A DNA stretch of 64,000 nucleotides, taken from Micromonospora sp. CB01531. Lineage in GTDB: Bacteria > Actinomycetota > Actinomycetes > Mycobacteriales > Micromonosporaceae. Numbering within the stretch: the stretch's first letter is position 1; each line of letters begins with the position of its first letter. The translations under genes were made by a program, and so were the position numbers. The stretch covers positions 43,087-107,086 of the forward strand of contig NZ_LWLS01000066.1 in NCBI RefSeq assembly GCF_001905095.1. The letters are read 5' to 3'. This document shows positions 43,760 to 52,134 of the stretch, piece by piece. A model generated the notes under the pieces. That model was given only the letters and a program-made list of their open reading frames with translations, was not told the DNA's origin and ran no database searches.

Positions 43760-43772
43760 TGGTATGCCAAAA
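43760..43772. promoter_or_regulatory. GTATAC-like site before the second regulator
   Basis: TGGTATGCCAAAA region, 30 bp upstream of the GntR start; core GTATGC differs from the other sites at one base. Confidence 0.45.
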
Positions 43773-43801
43773 TTCGTAACTCTTCAGCGGGCAGTGACCA
43801 T

Positions 43802-44467
43802 ATGGCAGAGGCGGGGGGCTTCGAGCCGGAGTCGGAGCGCGTCACGCGGCGACTGCGTGAGGAGATCCTGGATGGGGTTCGCGTTCCGGGAGACCGGCTG
43901 GTGGAGCGAGAGCTGGCAGACGAGCTGGGCGTGAGCCGGGTGCCGGTGCGTGAGGCGCTGCGGGCGCTGGTGACCGAAGGGTTGGTGACACCGCGACCAC
44001 GATCCTGGGCCGTGGTTCGGGAGTTCACCGCGTCCGACATCGCGGACCTGAACGAGGTCCGCGCAGCCTTCGAGTCGTTGACGTTCCGGTTGGCCACGCA
44101 GCGGCGAACCCGTGACGGCCTGAAGCGGCTTCGCGGCGTGCTGGATGACGAGCTGATGGCAGCGCGTGCGGGGGATGCGGTCCGGGCCCGTCGTGCGGCT
44201 GCGGACTTTCATGAGGTAGTGACGTTGTTGGCGGCGAACGAGCTGCTCGTCGAGCTCGAGCGCCCCTTGCGCAGCCGGATGCGATGGCTGCTTGGGCAGC
44301 ACGGTGACCTGATGGCGGTCGCAGAGCAGCACGAGGGGTTGTATGCGGCGATCGCCGACCGCGATGTCGCCCGCGTCGAGCGTCTGGTGGCCGAGCACCT
44401 CGCGGCTGGGCGGCGTACGGCGATGGCCCACCGGCAGGGTCATTCCGACGCGGCGACGAGAACCTGA
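43802..44467 (+). CDS. GntR family transcriptional regulator (FCD type), paralogue
   Basis: 221-aa regulator similar in both domains to the one at 40805: VERELADELGVSRVPVREAL in the winged helix, ARRAAADFHEVVTLLAANEL and HEGLYAAIADRDVARVERLV in the FCD domain. ATG at 43802 (MAEAGGFEPESERV); the frame is open far upstream but over pseudogene debris. It probably shares the GTATAC operator type and controls the adjacent amidohydrolase gene, whose promoter holds a perfect TGGTATACCA. Its ribosome site is weak. Confidence 0.86.
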   Translation: MAEAGGFEPESERVTRRLREEILDGVRVPGDRLVERELADELGVSRVPVREALRALVTEGLVTPRPRSWAVVREFTASDIADLNEVRAAFESLTFRLATQRRTRDGLKRLRGVLDDELMAARAGDAVRARRAAADFHEVVTLLAANELLVELERPLRSRMRWLLGQHGDLMAVAEQHEGLYAAIADRDVARVERLVAEHLAAGRRTAMAHRQGHSDAATRT

Positions 44468-44789
44468 CCCACGCGATGACCCGGCTCAACAGGAGTCGGG
44501 TGCGGCGGCTCGGGCGCGGTCGCTGATGCCGCGCAGACGAGCGCGCAGTGCACAGACTTGGTCAGCCAGCTCCGGATCCGGGCCGGCGACCGAGACCGGT
44601 GTTGTTGGGGTGCGGTGCGACGGCGCCGGGCTACGCCCGTCGACGTCGACGAGTAGCGAATCGAAATGGCTCGTCACCGGCGCCCAGTGCCTCGCGGGCA
44701 AGGTCGACGCGCCGGCGCAGATGCTGGCGGACCTGCTCCGTGAGGGCGCGTGGGTCGTCGGGTTCCTGTACGTATCCACTACTGCACTC
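44468..44789. other. Intergenic stretch with no assignable gene
   Basis: About 320 bp between the regulator and the amidohydrolase. Both strands have open, fairly protein-like stretches (for example LAREALGAGDEPFRFATRRR on the minus strand), but none has a start with a ribosome site or a family match, so it may be the wreck of a lost gene. Confidence 0.4.
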
Positions 44790-44799
44790 TGGTATACCA
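44790..44799. promoter_or_regulatory. Perfect TGGTATACCA operator before the amidohydrolase
   Basis: Ten-base palindrome, flanked by CTC and AGAG arms, ending only seven bases before the ATG. It occupies the place of a ribosome site, implying a leaderless or very short transcript. Confidence 0.65.
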
Positions 44800-44806
44800 T
44801 CAGAGT

Positions 44807-45994
44807 ATGACGTCTCTGATCTTGACTAACGTGCGCCCATGGGGCGCCGACCCGGTCGATGTGGCGATCGCCGACGGGCTGATCGCCGATGTGGTACCTA
44901 CCGGCACCGCGGATGGTGCCGGCGAGCGCGTCGATGGGTGCGGCCTGTTGGCACTGCCCGGGTTCGTCAATGCGCACGCGCACGTGGACAAGAGTTGGTG
45001 GGGCCAACCGTGGGTCTCCTACGACGGCGAGGCCACGACGCAGGGACGGATCGCGCACGAGCGTGCCGAGCGGGACAAGCACGGCATCCCGAGTGCCGCG
45101 AGCACGATCGCGGTCCTGCGGGAGTTCCTCCGCCACGGTACGACAGCCACCCGTACACATGTCGACATCGACCTCGGCGTCGGGCTGCGCGGTATCGAGA
45201 CGGTTCACGAGGCGGCCGCCGCGCTGGACGGGGCGGTCGAGGTGGAGATCGTGGCATTCCCGCAGGACGGCGTGATGCGCCGGCCCGGCGTCCTAGAGCT
45301 GCTGGACCAGGCAGCCACGGCCGGCGCCACGAGCATCGGTGGTATCGATCCGGCGTCCATCGACCGGGACCCGGTAGCTCAGCTCGACGGGCTGTTCGAG
45401 ATCGCCGAGCGCCGCGGCGTCGGTATCGACATCCACCTGCACGACGGCGGCGAGCTTGGCGCCTTCCAGTACGAACTGATCATCGACCGCACTGTCCGGG
45501 CGGGCCTGCAGGGAAAGGTCACGATCTCGCACGGATTCGCCCTCGGCGAACTCCCGGCGCAGCGTCAGGCCGAGCTACTGGTCCAGTTCGCCAACGCAGG
45601 CATCTCCTGGGCCACGGTCGCGCCGGTGCGCTCGGCGCCGTTGCCGTGGCGAGCCATGCGGGACCACGGCATCCCGATCGGGCTGGGCACCGACGGCATC
45701 CGCGACCTGTGGTCACCGTACGGCGACGGCGACATGCTCCGCATCGCCCTGGGGTTCGCCCGGCTGCACGGCCTCCGCACCGACGATGACCTCGCCTACG
45801 CGATCAAGCTCGCCACGACCGACGGCGCCCCGTTCGTGCAACGTGCCGGGCACGATCTGGTCCCCGGCGCGCGAGCCGACATCGTCCTGCTCGACGCCGA
45901 GAACCTGCCGGACGCCTTGATGAGGGCTCCCCGGCGCCAGGCCGTGATCGCCGGCGGGCGGCTGGTGGTCCGGGACGGCGAGCTGCTGATCTAG
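44807..45994 (+). CDS. Cytosine deaminase-like metal-dependent amidohydrolase
   Basis: 395-aa amidohydrolase-superfamily TIM barrel. Metal and catalytic residues follow the cytosine-deaminase pattern: HAHVDK (H57, H59), HLHDGG (H210, H212), ISHGFALG (H242) and D296 in GLGTDGIRDLWSPYGDGDML. The C-terminus holds GARADIVLLDAENLPDAL, the return to the small beta domain. The ATG at 44807 is used; no Shine-Dalgarno sequence is present. Cytosine, creatinine, triazine or similar ring amines are possible substrates. Beside a dipeptide-type importer and GTATAC operators it probably serves the imported nitrogen compound (inference). Confidence 0.86.
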   Translation: MTSLILTNVRPWGADPVDVAIADGLIADVVPTGTADGAGERVDGCGLLALPGFVNAHAHVDKSWWGQPWVSYDGEATTQGRIAHERAERDKHGIPSAASTIAVLREFLRHGTTATRTHVDIDLGVGLRGIETVHEAAAALDGAVEVEIVAFPQDGVMRRPGVLELLDQAATAGATSIGGIDPASIDRDPVAQLDGLFEIAERRGVGIDIHLHDGGELGAFQYELIIDRTVRAGLQGKVTISHGFALGELPAQRQAELLVQFANAGISWATVAPVRSAPLPWRAMRDHGIPIGLGTDGIRDLWSPYGDGDMLRIALGFARLHGLRTDDDLAYAIKLATTDGAPFVQRAGHDLVPGARADIVLLDAENLPDALMRAPRRQAVIAGGRLVVRDGELLI

Positions 45995-46004
45995 TGCGGT
46001 GTCC

Positions 46005-46300
46005 ACTCACGGTCACCGGGTTTCCGCTGATGAGGATTGCAAGGCCGCGTTCGCCCCTACCAGCGCAGGCCGCGCAGCAGGCAGTTGTAGGCCCGATTGT
46101 CGACAGCGAGGCGGCTGCCGTCGGCGGGCTGCTTGATCGGGGTCTTGATGCCGTGGCCTTTCGTAGTCCAGAGTTGCCCAGGGCGGGCAGGTCGAGTTCG
46201 GCGGCCGACCAGTTCAGCGTGGCGGTGACGCCGAGCTCACGGGCGCAGTGACGGGCGTATTCGCCGAGTGTTCGGCGTAGGTGTCGGTCACCGATGATGA
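46005..46300 (-). pseudogene. IS5-type transposase C-terminal remnant
   Basis: One minus-strand frame gives GQLWTTKGHGIKTPIKQPAD followed by SRLAVDNRAYNCLLRGLRW, and the next frame carries on with GERGLAI, as in the end of IS5-type transposases (KGYRG...TP.K.P..G...D...N.LLRGLRCLGERGFALL). The upstream part (RHLRRTLGEYARH) may come from another element. Disabled by frameshift and truncation. Confidence 0.6.
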
Positions 46301-46534
46301 GCATGCGATCTCGTCGACGCCGGTCAGCCGCCGTTGCCGCTTCTTGACGATCTGCGGCTCTAACGTGCCCGCCCGATCACGCGGCACGGCGATCTCGACA
46401 TGGTTCGTCGCGTCGGTAAGCACCGTCTTCGGCCTGGTCCCGTTGCGGATGTTTCCTGCCCCAGCACCGGCAGGGTCATGCTTCTCAAAGCCGAGGTGCT
46501 CAGTTATCTCCTCATTGAGGGCAGTCTCCCGCAA
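46300..46534 (-). pseudogene. IS256-type transposase N-terminal remnant
   Basis: Reads ALNEEITEHLGFEKHDPAGA, then GNIRNGTRPKTVLTDATNHV, then VPRDRAGTLEPQIVKKRQRR and LTGVDE, the conserved N-terminal block of IS256 transposases. Similarity stops at about 46305 where other IS debris begins. With the C-terminal piece at 26708 it shows two separate IS256 relics. Nothing else is recognised in 45995-46579. Confidence 0.85.
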
Positions 46535-46579
46535 TCCGATACCGGCCGGACGCGCATGTAGCCGTTTCGGCCGACGGGT

Positions 46580-47014
46580 TCAGGAGCTCTCGCGATCCTC
46601 CAGCCCGACCGCGTCGCGTAGCTCGGTTACCGCGTCGTGCAGTCCCCGGCGATCGTGGATGTCGGCGGTATGGGTCATCAGCTCTGCGACCGCCTCGGCC
46701 AAGGCGTTGAGCTTGTCCTGGGTCGACTGGTCGTTGCGGGTCTGGGTGTTCTGCAGGAGTGCCACCAGCAGGAAGGTGACGATGGTGGTCGCGGTGTTGA
46801 TGATGAGCTGCCAGGTGTCGATGTTCTGAATCACCAGGATCGACGGCGCCCAGATCAGCACCAGCAGCAGACAGGCGGCGAAGAACCAGGCCCGTGAGAC
46901 AAACTGCGCAGCATGGGTGGCGAATTTGTCGAAGAACGACAGCTGGGGCGTGACATCGCTGGGCATGTGGGGTGCCGGCCGCTGATTGGCCGCGACAGGC
47001 TGGCTGGTACTCAT
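46580..47014 (-). CDS. Low-affinity iron permease family protein
   Basis: 144-aa membrane protein: SFFDKFATHAAQFVSRAWFF, then a helix AACLLLVLIWAPSILVI, then DTWQLIINTATTIVTFLLVA and LLQNTQTRNDQSTQDKLNAL, the PF04120 family pattern with two membrane helices and a cytoplasmic helical tail. The name derives from yeast Fet4; bacterial members have no proven iron transport. The ATG at 47014 (MSTSQPVAANQ) is preferred over one 28 codons upstream. The gene stands alone between IS debris and an empty stretch. Confidence 0.82.
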   Translation of the reverse strand: MSTSQPVAANQRPAPHMPSDVTPQLSFFDKFATHAAQFVSRAWFFAACLLLVLIWAPSILVIQNIDTWQLIINTATTIVTFLLVALLQNTQTRNDQSTQDKLNALAEAVAELMTHTADIHDRRGLHDAVTELRDAVGLEDRESS

Positions 47015-47537
47015 GTGCCTGCTGTACCCGAGCATGGGCCGCCGCGAAACGGCGCCCGTGAGTAGGCGGAAGTTGCGTGGTGAAGCAGATTTCGTCACCT
47101 ACGCCGCCACCGGTGGTTTGTCCGTCACTCACGGGCGCCAGATGTTGCTGAGTTCGAGCGCCGGCGAGATCTTGTCGGCCTCGATGTTGTCAATTTCGGC
47201 GCCACCATGGTGCGTCGGTCGCCTGCCGCTGGCCGAGCCTCACGCTCGCGCACGGTGACGAGCGTCAAGAGCCAGCGTGCGATGTCTGCGGCAGATGTGC
47301 GCACGTGATCTTGGCTGGCCGGCGCGTTCAGGGGCAGGAGCGGTGCGGTCCGCTTGGACTTGCACGGGAGCAGTGACCTTTGGCGACCCGAGACGTCGGC
47401 GCGTCGGCGGGGCGTGTGTCCATACGTACCAGCGGGAGACTGCGACGGACGTACGGACGGTGAGGAAGGTGCCGGCGGCGCACACCCGCTCGGCTATGAG
47501 CGGGCGTCGGTGGAAGGCGCGCATGAGCACGGCTTGA
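47015..47537. other. Intergenic stretch with a possible gene tail
   Basis: About 520 bp. On the minus strand near 47132-47210 a short frame reads HHGGAEIDNIEADKISPALE and ends LSNIWRP before a stop, suggesting the tail of a lost gene of unknown family. Nothing else is recognised. Confidence 0.35.
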
Positions 47538-48683
47538 TCAGTGCTGATCGGTTTCCTCGCCGGTCACCTTGTCCTCGGAGCCGACGGACGGGGCCGTGCC
47601 GTCGCGGAGGTCGTGGGCGGCGCCGGGCGCGGCGAACTCCAGCAGTCGGGCGCCTTCGGTCTCGATCTCGGCGCGCTCGGTGGCGGTCAGGGGCCGGAAC
47701 GGGTCGATCTCCAAAGTCGCTGACGCCTTGCCCGGATGGAGCTTCCAGGCGCCCGTCACCTGCCCGTCCACCAGGAAGGTGGCGCGCATCCCGTTGCGCG
47801 TCATGACCCGTTTGCGGGCCTCCTCCGAGATCACGCGGGTGCGGTCGGTGTGGGAGGCCAGGAGGTTGTCGTATTCGGGCAAGAAGCGAACCGGAGCGCA
47901 GGCGTCGGCGTCGGGGCGTGGCGCATCAGGCAGGTCGAACAGCTCCACCCCGTGCTCGTCACGGAAGACCGCCAGCCGCGGCCGCAGCCTCTCCAGGACG
48001 AGACGCAGCCGGGTTCGTCCGGCCCACGTCTGCACGTCGGTGACCGAGGCCGGGCCGAACGCGGCGAGGTAGCGCAGCACGATGTGTTCGGAGTCGGCGG
48101 CGGGGGCGGGCTCGGCTCCGGTCCAGCCGGCCGCCGTCGCGTACCGGGTGGTGCCGCCGACGCCCCAGATGGCGCGTGGCGGCACCTGCACCACCGGCAC
48201 CAGGTTCCGCACTACGGTGGCGAGCGCGCGGGGCTCGCGATCGGGCCACCGCTGGTGCAGCGCCGCCCCGAGCTCCTTGGGGGTGAGGTGTCGGGTGCCG
48301 AGCAGCGCCCGGCCGGACTCCGCCACGGTCGCACGGTCCAGACCGGTGAGGGTCGTCTTGAATGCGGTGTCCAGCTCACGGTCGAGCGCGGGCTGCGCCC
48401 ATGGCCGCAACGAGCGGTAGTCCGCCGTGGTGACCAGGTGGACGGTGCTGCGCATCAGCGCGACCCGCACCAGGCGGCGCTCGGTTAGCGCGTCGGCCAG
48501 GTCGGCGGTGGCGAACTTCCGCAGTCTGCTCCAGAGTCCGAAGTAGGGCGCGTACGGCGCCTGCGCCTGCATGCCGACCAGCCGGGTGACCGCCTCCTCG
48601 GCGGTCGCGTCGGCCCGTTCCAGCAGCATCTGACGGGCCAGCAGGGCGCGCCCCAACTCCCGTCGTCCCAGCACCTGTGCCAC
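47538..48683 (-). CDS. Winged-helix DNA-binding domain protein (HTH_42 / AlkX type)
   Basis: 381-aa protein of the winged-helix HTH_42 family (DUF1006 type): LGRRELGRALLARQMLLERA at the start, LVGMQAQAPYAPYFGLWSRL, then RRLVRVALMRSTVHLVTTAD, and RFLPEYDNLLASHTDRTRVI near the C-terminus. Family members relate to DNA-glycosylase-like winged-helix proteins and are suspected in DNA repair, but no activity is shown for this one. It follows the NmrA-like gene with a terminator between, so it has its own transcript. Confidence 0.85.
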   Translation of the reverse strand: MAQVLGRRELGRALLARQMLLERADATAEEAVTRLVGMQAQAPYAPYFGLWSRLRKFATADLADALTERRLVRVALMRSTVHLVTTADYRSLRPWAQPALDRELDTAFKTTLTGLDRATVAESGRALLGTRHLTPKELGAALHQRWPDREPRALATVVRNLVPVVQVPPRAIWGVGGTTRYATAAGWTGAEPAPAADSEHIVLRYLAAFGPASVTDVQTWAGRTRLRLVLERLRPRLAVFRDEHGVELFDLPDAPRPDADACAPVRFLPEYDNLLASHTDRTRVISEEARKRVMTRNGMRATFLVDGQVTGAWKLHPGKASATLEIDPFRPLTATERAEIETEGARLLEFAAPGAAHDLRDGTAPSVGSEDKVTGEETDQH

Positions 48684-48706
48684 CGTGGCGTCCTTTCCGT
48701 CCAGAT

Positions 48707-48734
48707 GGCAGGGGCGGCGGATGCCGCCCCTGCC
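48707..48734 (-). terminator. Hairpin terminator after the NmrA-like gene
   Basis: GGCAGGGGCGGC/GCCGCCCCTGCC, a perfect 12-bp stem with a 4-nt loop, starting 8 bp beyond the NmrA-like stop (leftward reading) and just upstream of the winged-helix gene start. Confidence 0.75.
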
Positions 48735-48741
48735 TCGTTGA

Positions 48742-49584
48742 TCAGCCGCCGAAGTCGGCCCGGTGATCCGCGGCCCACTCTGCGTAGGTGCGGGCGGGGT
48801 GCCCAGTGATCTGCTCGATGACGTCGTTGACCGGTGCGGGCTTGCCGACCGCGTCCGCCATGAGAGCGAACAGCGCCGCCAGGAACTCGGGGTCCATGAA
48901 CTGGCTCATCTGCTGCAGCACGGGCTCCGGGTCGAGGTCCTCGACGGTGAGCGGGCGCCCCAGCGTCTCGCCGAGGATGCGGACCTGTTGTGCCTGGGTC
49001 AGCGACTCGGTGCCGGTCAAATCGTAGGCCCGCCCCGCGTGCCCGCCGCCGATCAGGATCCGCGCGGCCACCTCGGCGACGTCCCTCTCGTGCACGGCGC
49101 TGAAGGCCGCTTCGGCGTACGGCGAGCGAATGACGTCACCGCCTTGGAGCTGCATCGCGAACGTCAACGAGTTGATGGCGGGGAACAGCAGCCGCAGGAA
49201 CGTCCACTCGATCCCGGACGCCTCGATGGCCCGCTCGACATCGCGGTGGTACTGGGCGATCACGTCGGGCTGCCGCTCGGCGCCCGGGACGACCGCCCCC
49301 GAGGACAGGAACACCAGCCGCCGCACCCCGGCCCGGCCCGCGGCCGCCAGCAGCGGAGCGACATCCATCCCGTACTGCAGAACCAGGAAGACGGCCTCGA
49401 CGCCGGCCAGCGCCGCCGGCAGCGTCTCGGGCTTGGTCAGATCGCCCCGGACGACGTCGACCTCCGCCGGCAGCCCGGCCTGCTCCGGGGTACGGGTCAG
49501 CGCCCGCACCGGCGCACCCGCGGCGACCAGCTCCTCTACCGCCTGACGTCCGAAGTGAGCCGTGGCACCGATGACGAGATACAT
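48742..49584 (-). CDS. NmrA-like NAD(P)-binding reductase (atypical SDR)
   Basis: 280-aa Rossmann protein: MYLVIGATAHFGRQAVEELV with the altered glycine motif GATAHFG (usual GATGxxG), then ALTRTPEQAGLPAEVDVVRG and LTKPETLPAALAGVEAVFLV. The C-terminal part has AFSAVHERDVAEVAARILIG and YDLTGTESLTQAQQVRIL. Atypical SDRs of this type sense redox state or reduce small ketones. The same strand carries the epoxide hydrolase 63 bp upstream, so they may be co-transcribed. No Tyr-x3-Lys catalytic pair is seen. Confidence 0.85.
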   Translation of the reverse strand: MYLVIGATAHFGRQAVEELVAAGAPVRALTRTPEQAGLPAEVDVVRGDLTKPETLPAALAGVEAVFLVLQYGMDVAPLLAAAGRAGVRRLVFLSSGAVVPGAERQPDVIAQYHRDVERAIEASGIEWTFLRLLFPAINSLTFAMQLQGGDVIRSPYAEAAFSAVHERDVAEVAARILIGGGHAGRAYDLTGTESLTQAQQVRILGETLGRPLTVEDLDPEPVLQQMSQFMDPEFLAALFALMADAVGKPAPVNDVIEQITGHPARTYAEWAADHRADFGG

Positions 49585-49647
49585 GAGGGTTTCCCTTCGT
49601 GCGAAAACATGGGGATCTGATGGGGTCCGCCGACAATCGGCGGCGGA

Positions 49648-50838
49648 TTAGCGAACCTTGCGGAAGAACTGCCGGATGTCGTCGACGAGCAGATCGGGCG
49701 CGTCGTGGGCGGCGAAGTGGCTGCCCCGGTCGTAGACGTTCCAGGAGAGGATGTTCTTGTGGTCGCGGTCGGCGAACGTCCGGATGGACTGGAAGTCCCA
49801 GGCGAAATTGGCCAGGCCGAGGGGCACGGTGGTCGGCTCGGGCACGGACGTGCCCCGGCCGTTCGACTTCTGTTGTACGGGGGCCGCCGCCGCGTCCTCG
49901 TAGTAGAACCGGGCGGCTGAGGCGGCCGTGTTGGTCAGCCAGTAGATCATCACGTTGGTGAGCACGTAATCCGGGTCGAGCGAAGCGCCGAGCAGCTGCG
50001 CGTGCCAGCCCAGCAGACCGGCCGGGGAGTCGGCCAGGGCGTGCGCCAGATTCTGCGGCTCGGTGGACTGGAGCTTGTCGTACGCGCCCCGGTTCTGGGT
50101 GAACCACTCGGCGAACGCGAGCTTGCCGCGCTCCTCCTCGGACAGACCAGCCAGCTCGGCGGGGTCACCCGACGGGAACGAGAAGACCTGCGTCACGTGC
50201 ACGCCGCAGACGTGCTCAGGGTCGACCCGGCCCACCTCGGGCGAGATCAGCGATCCGCCGTCGTTGCCGACCGCGCCGTACCGGTCGTACCCGAGCCGGC
50301 GCATCAGCTCGGCCCAGGCCCGGGCCACCCGGTACCGGTCCCAGCCGCGCTCCCAGGTCGGCCCGGAGAAGCCGAAACCCGGCACCGACGGAATGACGAG
50401 GTGGAACGCGTCCGCCGGGTCGCCGCCGTGGGCCCGCGGGTCGGTGAGCGGGCCGATCACGTCCAGCCACTCGACCACCGAGGTCGGCCAGCCGTGGGTC
50501 ACGACCAGCGGCGTCGCGTCCGGCTCCGACGACCGCACGTGCAGGAAGTGGACGTTCTGGCCGTCGATCTCAGTAGTGAACTGCGGGTACGCGTTCAGCT
50601 TCGCCTCCCAGGCCCGCCAGTCGTAGCTGGTGCGCCACCGCTCGACCAGCTGCTTGACGTAGCCCACCGGTACGCCGTACTCCCAACCGGGCGGCACCGG
50701 GCCGGCCGGCGCCGACTCGCCCGCGGGCAGTTCCTCCGCCCACCGGGTCCGGGCCAGCCGCTGCTGGAGATCGTCGAGGTCGGCCTGGGGGATGTCGATG
50801 CGGAACGGGGCGATCGTGCTGTCGTTCGTCATGGTCAT
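49648..50838 (-). CDS. Epoxide hydrolase (alpha/beta hydrolase fold)
   Basis: 396-aa epoxide hydrolase with the N-terminal EHN domain (FRIDIPQADLDDLQQRLART and RWAEELP) and the catalytic fold: oxyanion motif HGWPTSVVEW (H115), nucleophile D193 in AVGNDGGSLISPEV, and the C-terminal histidine in SHFAAHDAPDLL. Two tyrosines of the lid are in MIYWLTNT and RFYYEDAA. Hydrolyses epoxides to diols. ATG at 50838 (MTMTNDSTIAPF), or the one at 50832. It diverges from a WYL regulator, with an inverted repeat between them, so it is probably under its control. Confidence 0.9.
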   Translation of the reverse strand: MTMTNDSTIAPFRIDIPQADLDDLQQRLARTRWAEELPAGESAPAGPVPPGWEYGVPVGYVKQLVERWRTSYDWRAWEAKLNAYPQFTTEIDGQNVHFLHVRSSEPDATPLVVTHGWPTSVVEWLDVIGPLTDPRAHGGDPADAFHLVIPSVPGFGFSGPTWERGWDRYRVARAWAELMRRLGYDRYGAVGNDGGSLISPEVGRVDPEHVCGVHVTQVFSFPSGDPAELAGLSEEERGKLAFAEWFTQNRGAYDKLQSTEPQNLAHALADSPAGLLGWHAQLLGASLDPDYVLTNVMIYWLTNTAASAARFYYEDAAAAPVQQKSNGRGTSVPEPTTVPLGLANFAWDFQSIRTFADRDHKNILSWNVYDRGSHFAAHDAPDLLVDDIRQFFRKVR

Positions 50839-50852
50839 CAACGTAAGAGACA

Positions 50853-50875
50853 ATTAGGCAAGGATCGTTCCTAAT
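50853..50875. promoter_or_regulatory. ATTAGG-N11-CCTAAT dyad between epoxide hydrolase and WYL gene
   Basis: 6-bp arms at 50853-50858 and 50870-50875, separated by 11 bp, in the 57-bp divergent promoter region. Candidate WYL-regulator operator; same spacing as the 26116 dyad. Confidence 0.55.
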
Positions 50876-50895
50876 CGAGTGGCAGACTCCGAAGA

Positions 50896-51873
50896 ATGTT
50901 GGAAACCTCGGCGCGGCTGCTGCGCCTGCTCTCGCTACTCCAGACGCCACGCGAGTGGACCGGCGCCGAACTGGCCGAGCGGCTGGCGGTCAGCACCCGC
51001 ACCGTCCGCAACGACGTGGAACGCCTGCGAAACCTCGGCTACCCGGTGCACGGCACCCGAGGCGCGGTAGGCGGCTACCGACTCGGCGCCGGCGCCGCAC
51101 TGCCGCCCCTGTTGCTCGACGACGAGGAGGCGGTCGCGGTGGCGATCGGGCTCCGCACCGCCGCCGGGGGCACCATCACCGGGGTCGAGGAAACCTCGCT
51201 GCGCGCACTGGCCAAGCTGGAGCAGGTGCTGCCAGCCCGCCTCCGGCGTCGCGTCGACGCCCTCAAGCAGTACGCCGTCGCGGTGCCGCGGGACGACCTG
51301 GGCCCGCGGGTAGACGCCGACACGCTGAGCGCCCTCGCCGCCGCCTGCCGGGACCACGAGCGCCTGCGATTCGACTACCGAAGCCACGACGGCTCCGAGA
51401 GCCGGCGCGAGGTGGAACCGTACCGGCTGGTCAACTGGGGACGCCGGTGGTATCTCGTCGGGTTCGACGTCGAGCGGGCTGACTGGCGAACGTTCCGGGT
51501 GGACCGGCTCCACCCACGCACCCCGACGGGCCCCCGATTCATCCCCCGCGATCTCCCCGAGGAAGCCGTCGACCAGGTACGCCGGGGCGTGTCGTCGGCC
51601 GCCTGGCGGTACCGAGCCCAGGTCGTCGTGCACGCGCCGGCCGAACAGCTCATCGAGCAAATCAACGCCGCCATCGGCACCATCACCCCGGTCGACGACA
51701 CCCACTGTCTGCTGGACACCGGCGCGGACAGCATCGAGGCGCTCGCCGTCCACCTCGGCCTGCTCGGCGTCGACTTCACCGTGACGGAACCCGCGGAACT
51801 CGTCGAACTCGTGCGTACGCTCGCTGGCCGCTACCACCGCGCCACCACCAAACCGCGTCCGCAGGACACCTAG
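50896..51873 (+). CDS. WYL-domain transcriptional regulator (YafY type)
   Basis: 325-aa regulator: MLETSARLLRLLSLLQTPRE at the start, AERLAVSTRTVRNDVERLRN as helix-turn-helix, CRDHERLRFDYRSHDGSESR and NWGRRWYLVGFDVERADWRT in the WYL domain. The third member of this family in the window; all three face an adjacent divergent gene (two VOC, one epoxide hydrolase). ATG at 50896 has no strong ribosome site. Likely senses a ligand through the WYL domain and regulates the epoxide hydrolase unit. Confidence 0.88.
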   Translation: MLETSARLLRLLSLLQTPREWTGAELAERLAVSTRTVRNDVERLRNLGYPVHGTRGAVGGYRLGAGAALPPLLLDDEEAVAVAIGLRTAAGGTITGVEETSLRALAKLEQVLPARLRRRVDALKQYAVAVPRDDLGPRVDADTLSALAAACRDHERLRFDYRSHDGSESRREVEPYRLVNWGRRWYLVGFDVERADWRTFRVDRLHPRTPTGPRFIPRDLPEEAVDQVRRGVSSAAWRYRAQVVVHAPAEQLIEQINAAIGTITPVDDTHCLLDTGADSIEALAVHLGLLGVDFTVTEPAELVELVRTLAGRYHRATTKPRPQDT

Positions 51874-52134
51874 GCCAGGGCCGCCTCGGACCGCCCAGCG
51901 CGACCCATCTTCACCATCAAGGTCGCACGGATTACCGCAGACCGACAGGACGATCCGCACACCCGAGGCATGCACTCTTCTCGGCTAGATGAGGACGGCG
52001 GTGGCTTGGGTGGATGGGCAGCTGGGCCGTAGCGCTTCGCACCAGGTTGCGTTCAGCTCAGGGTCGGCCCCAGCCCACTCCACGACGACATTTGTCCAAG
52101 ACTGACGGTCGGCAGCCCATGCATCATCCCCTGC

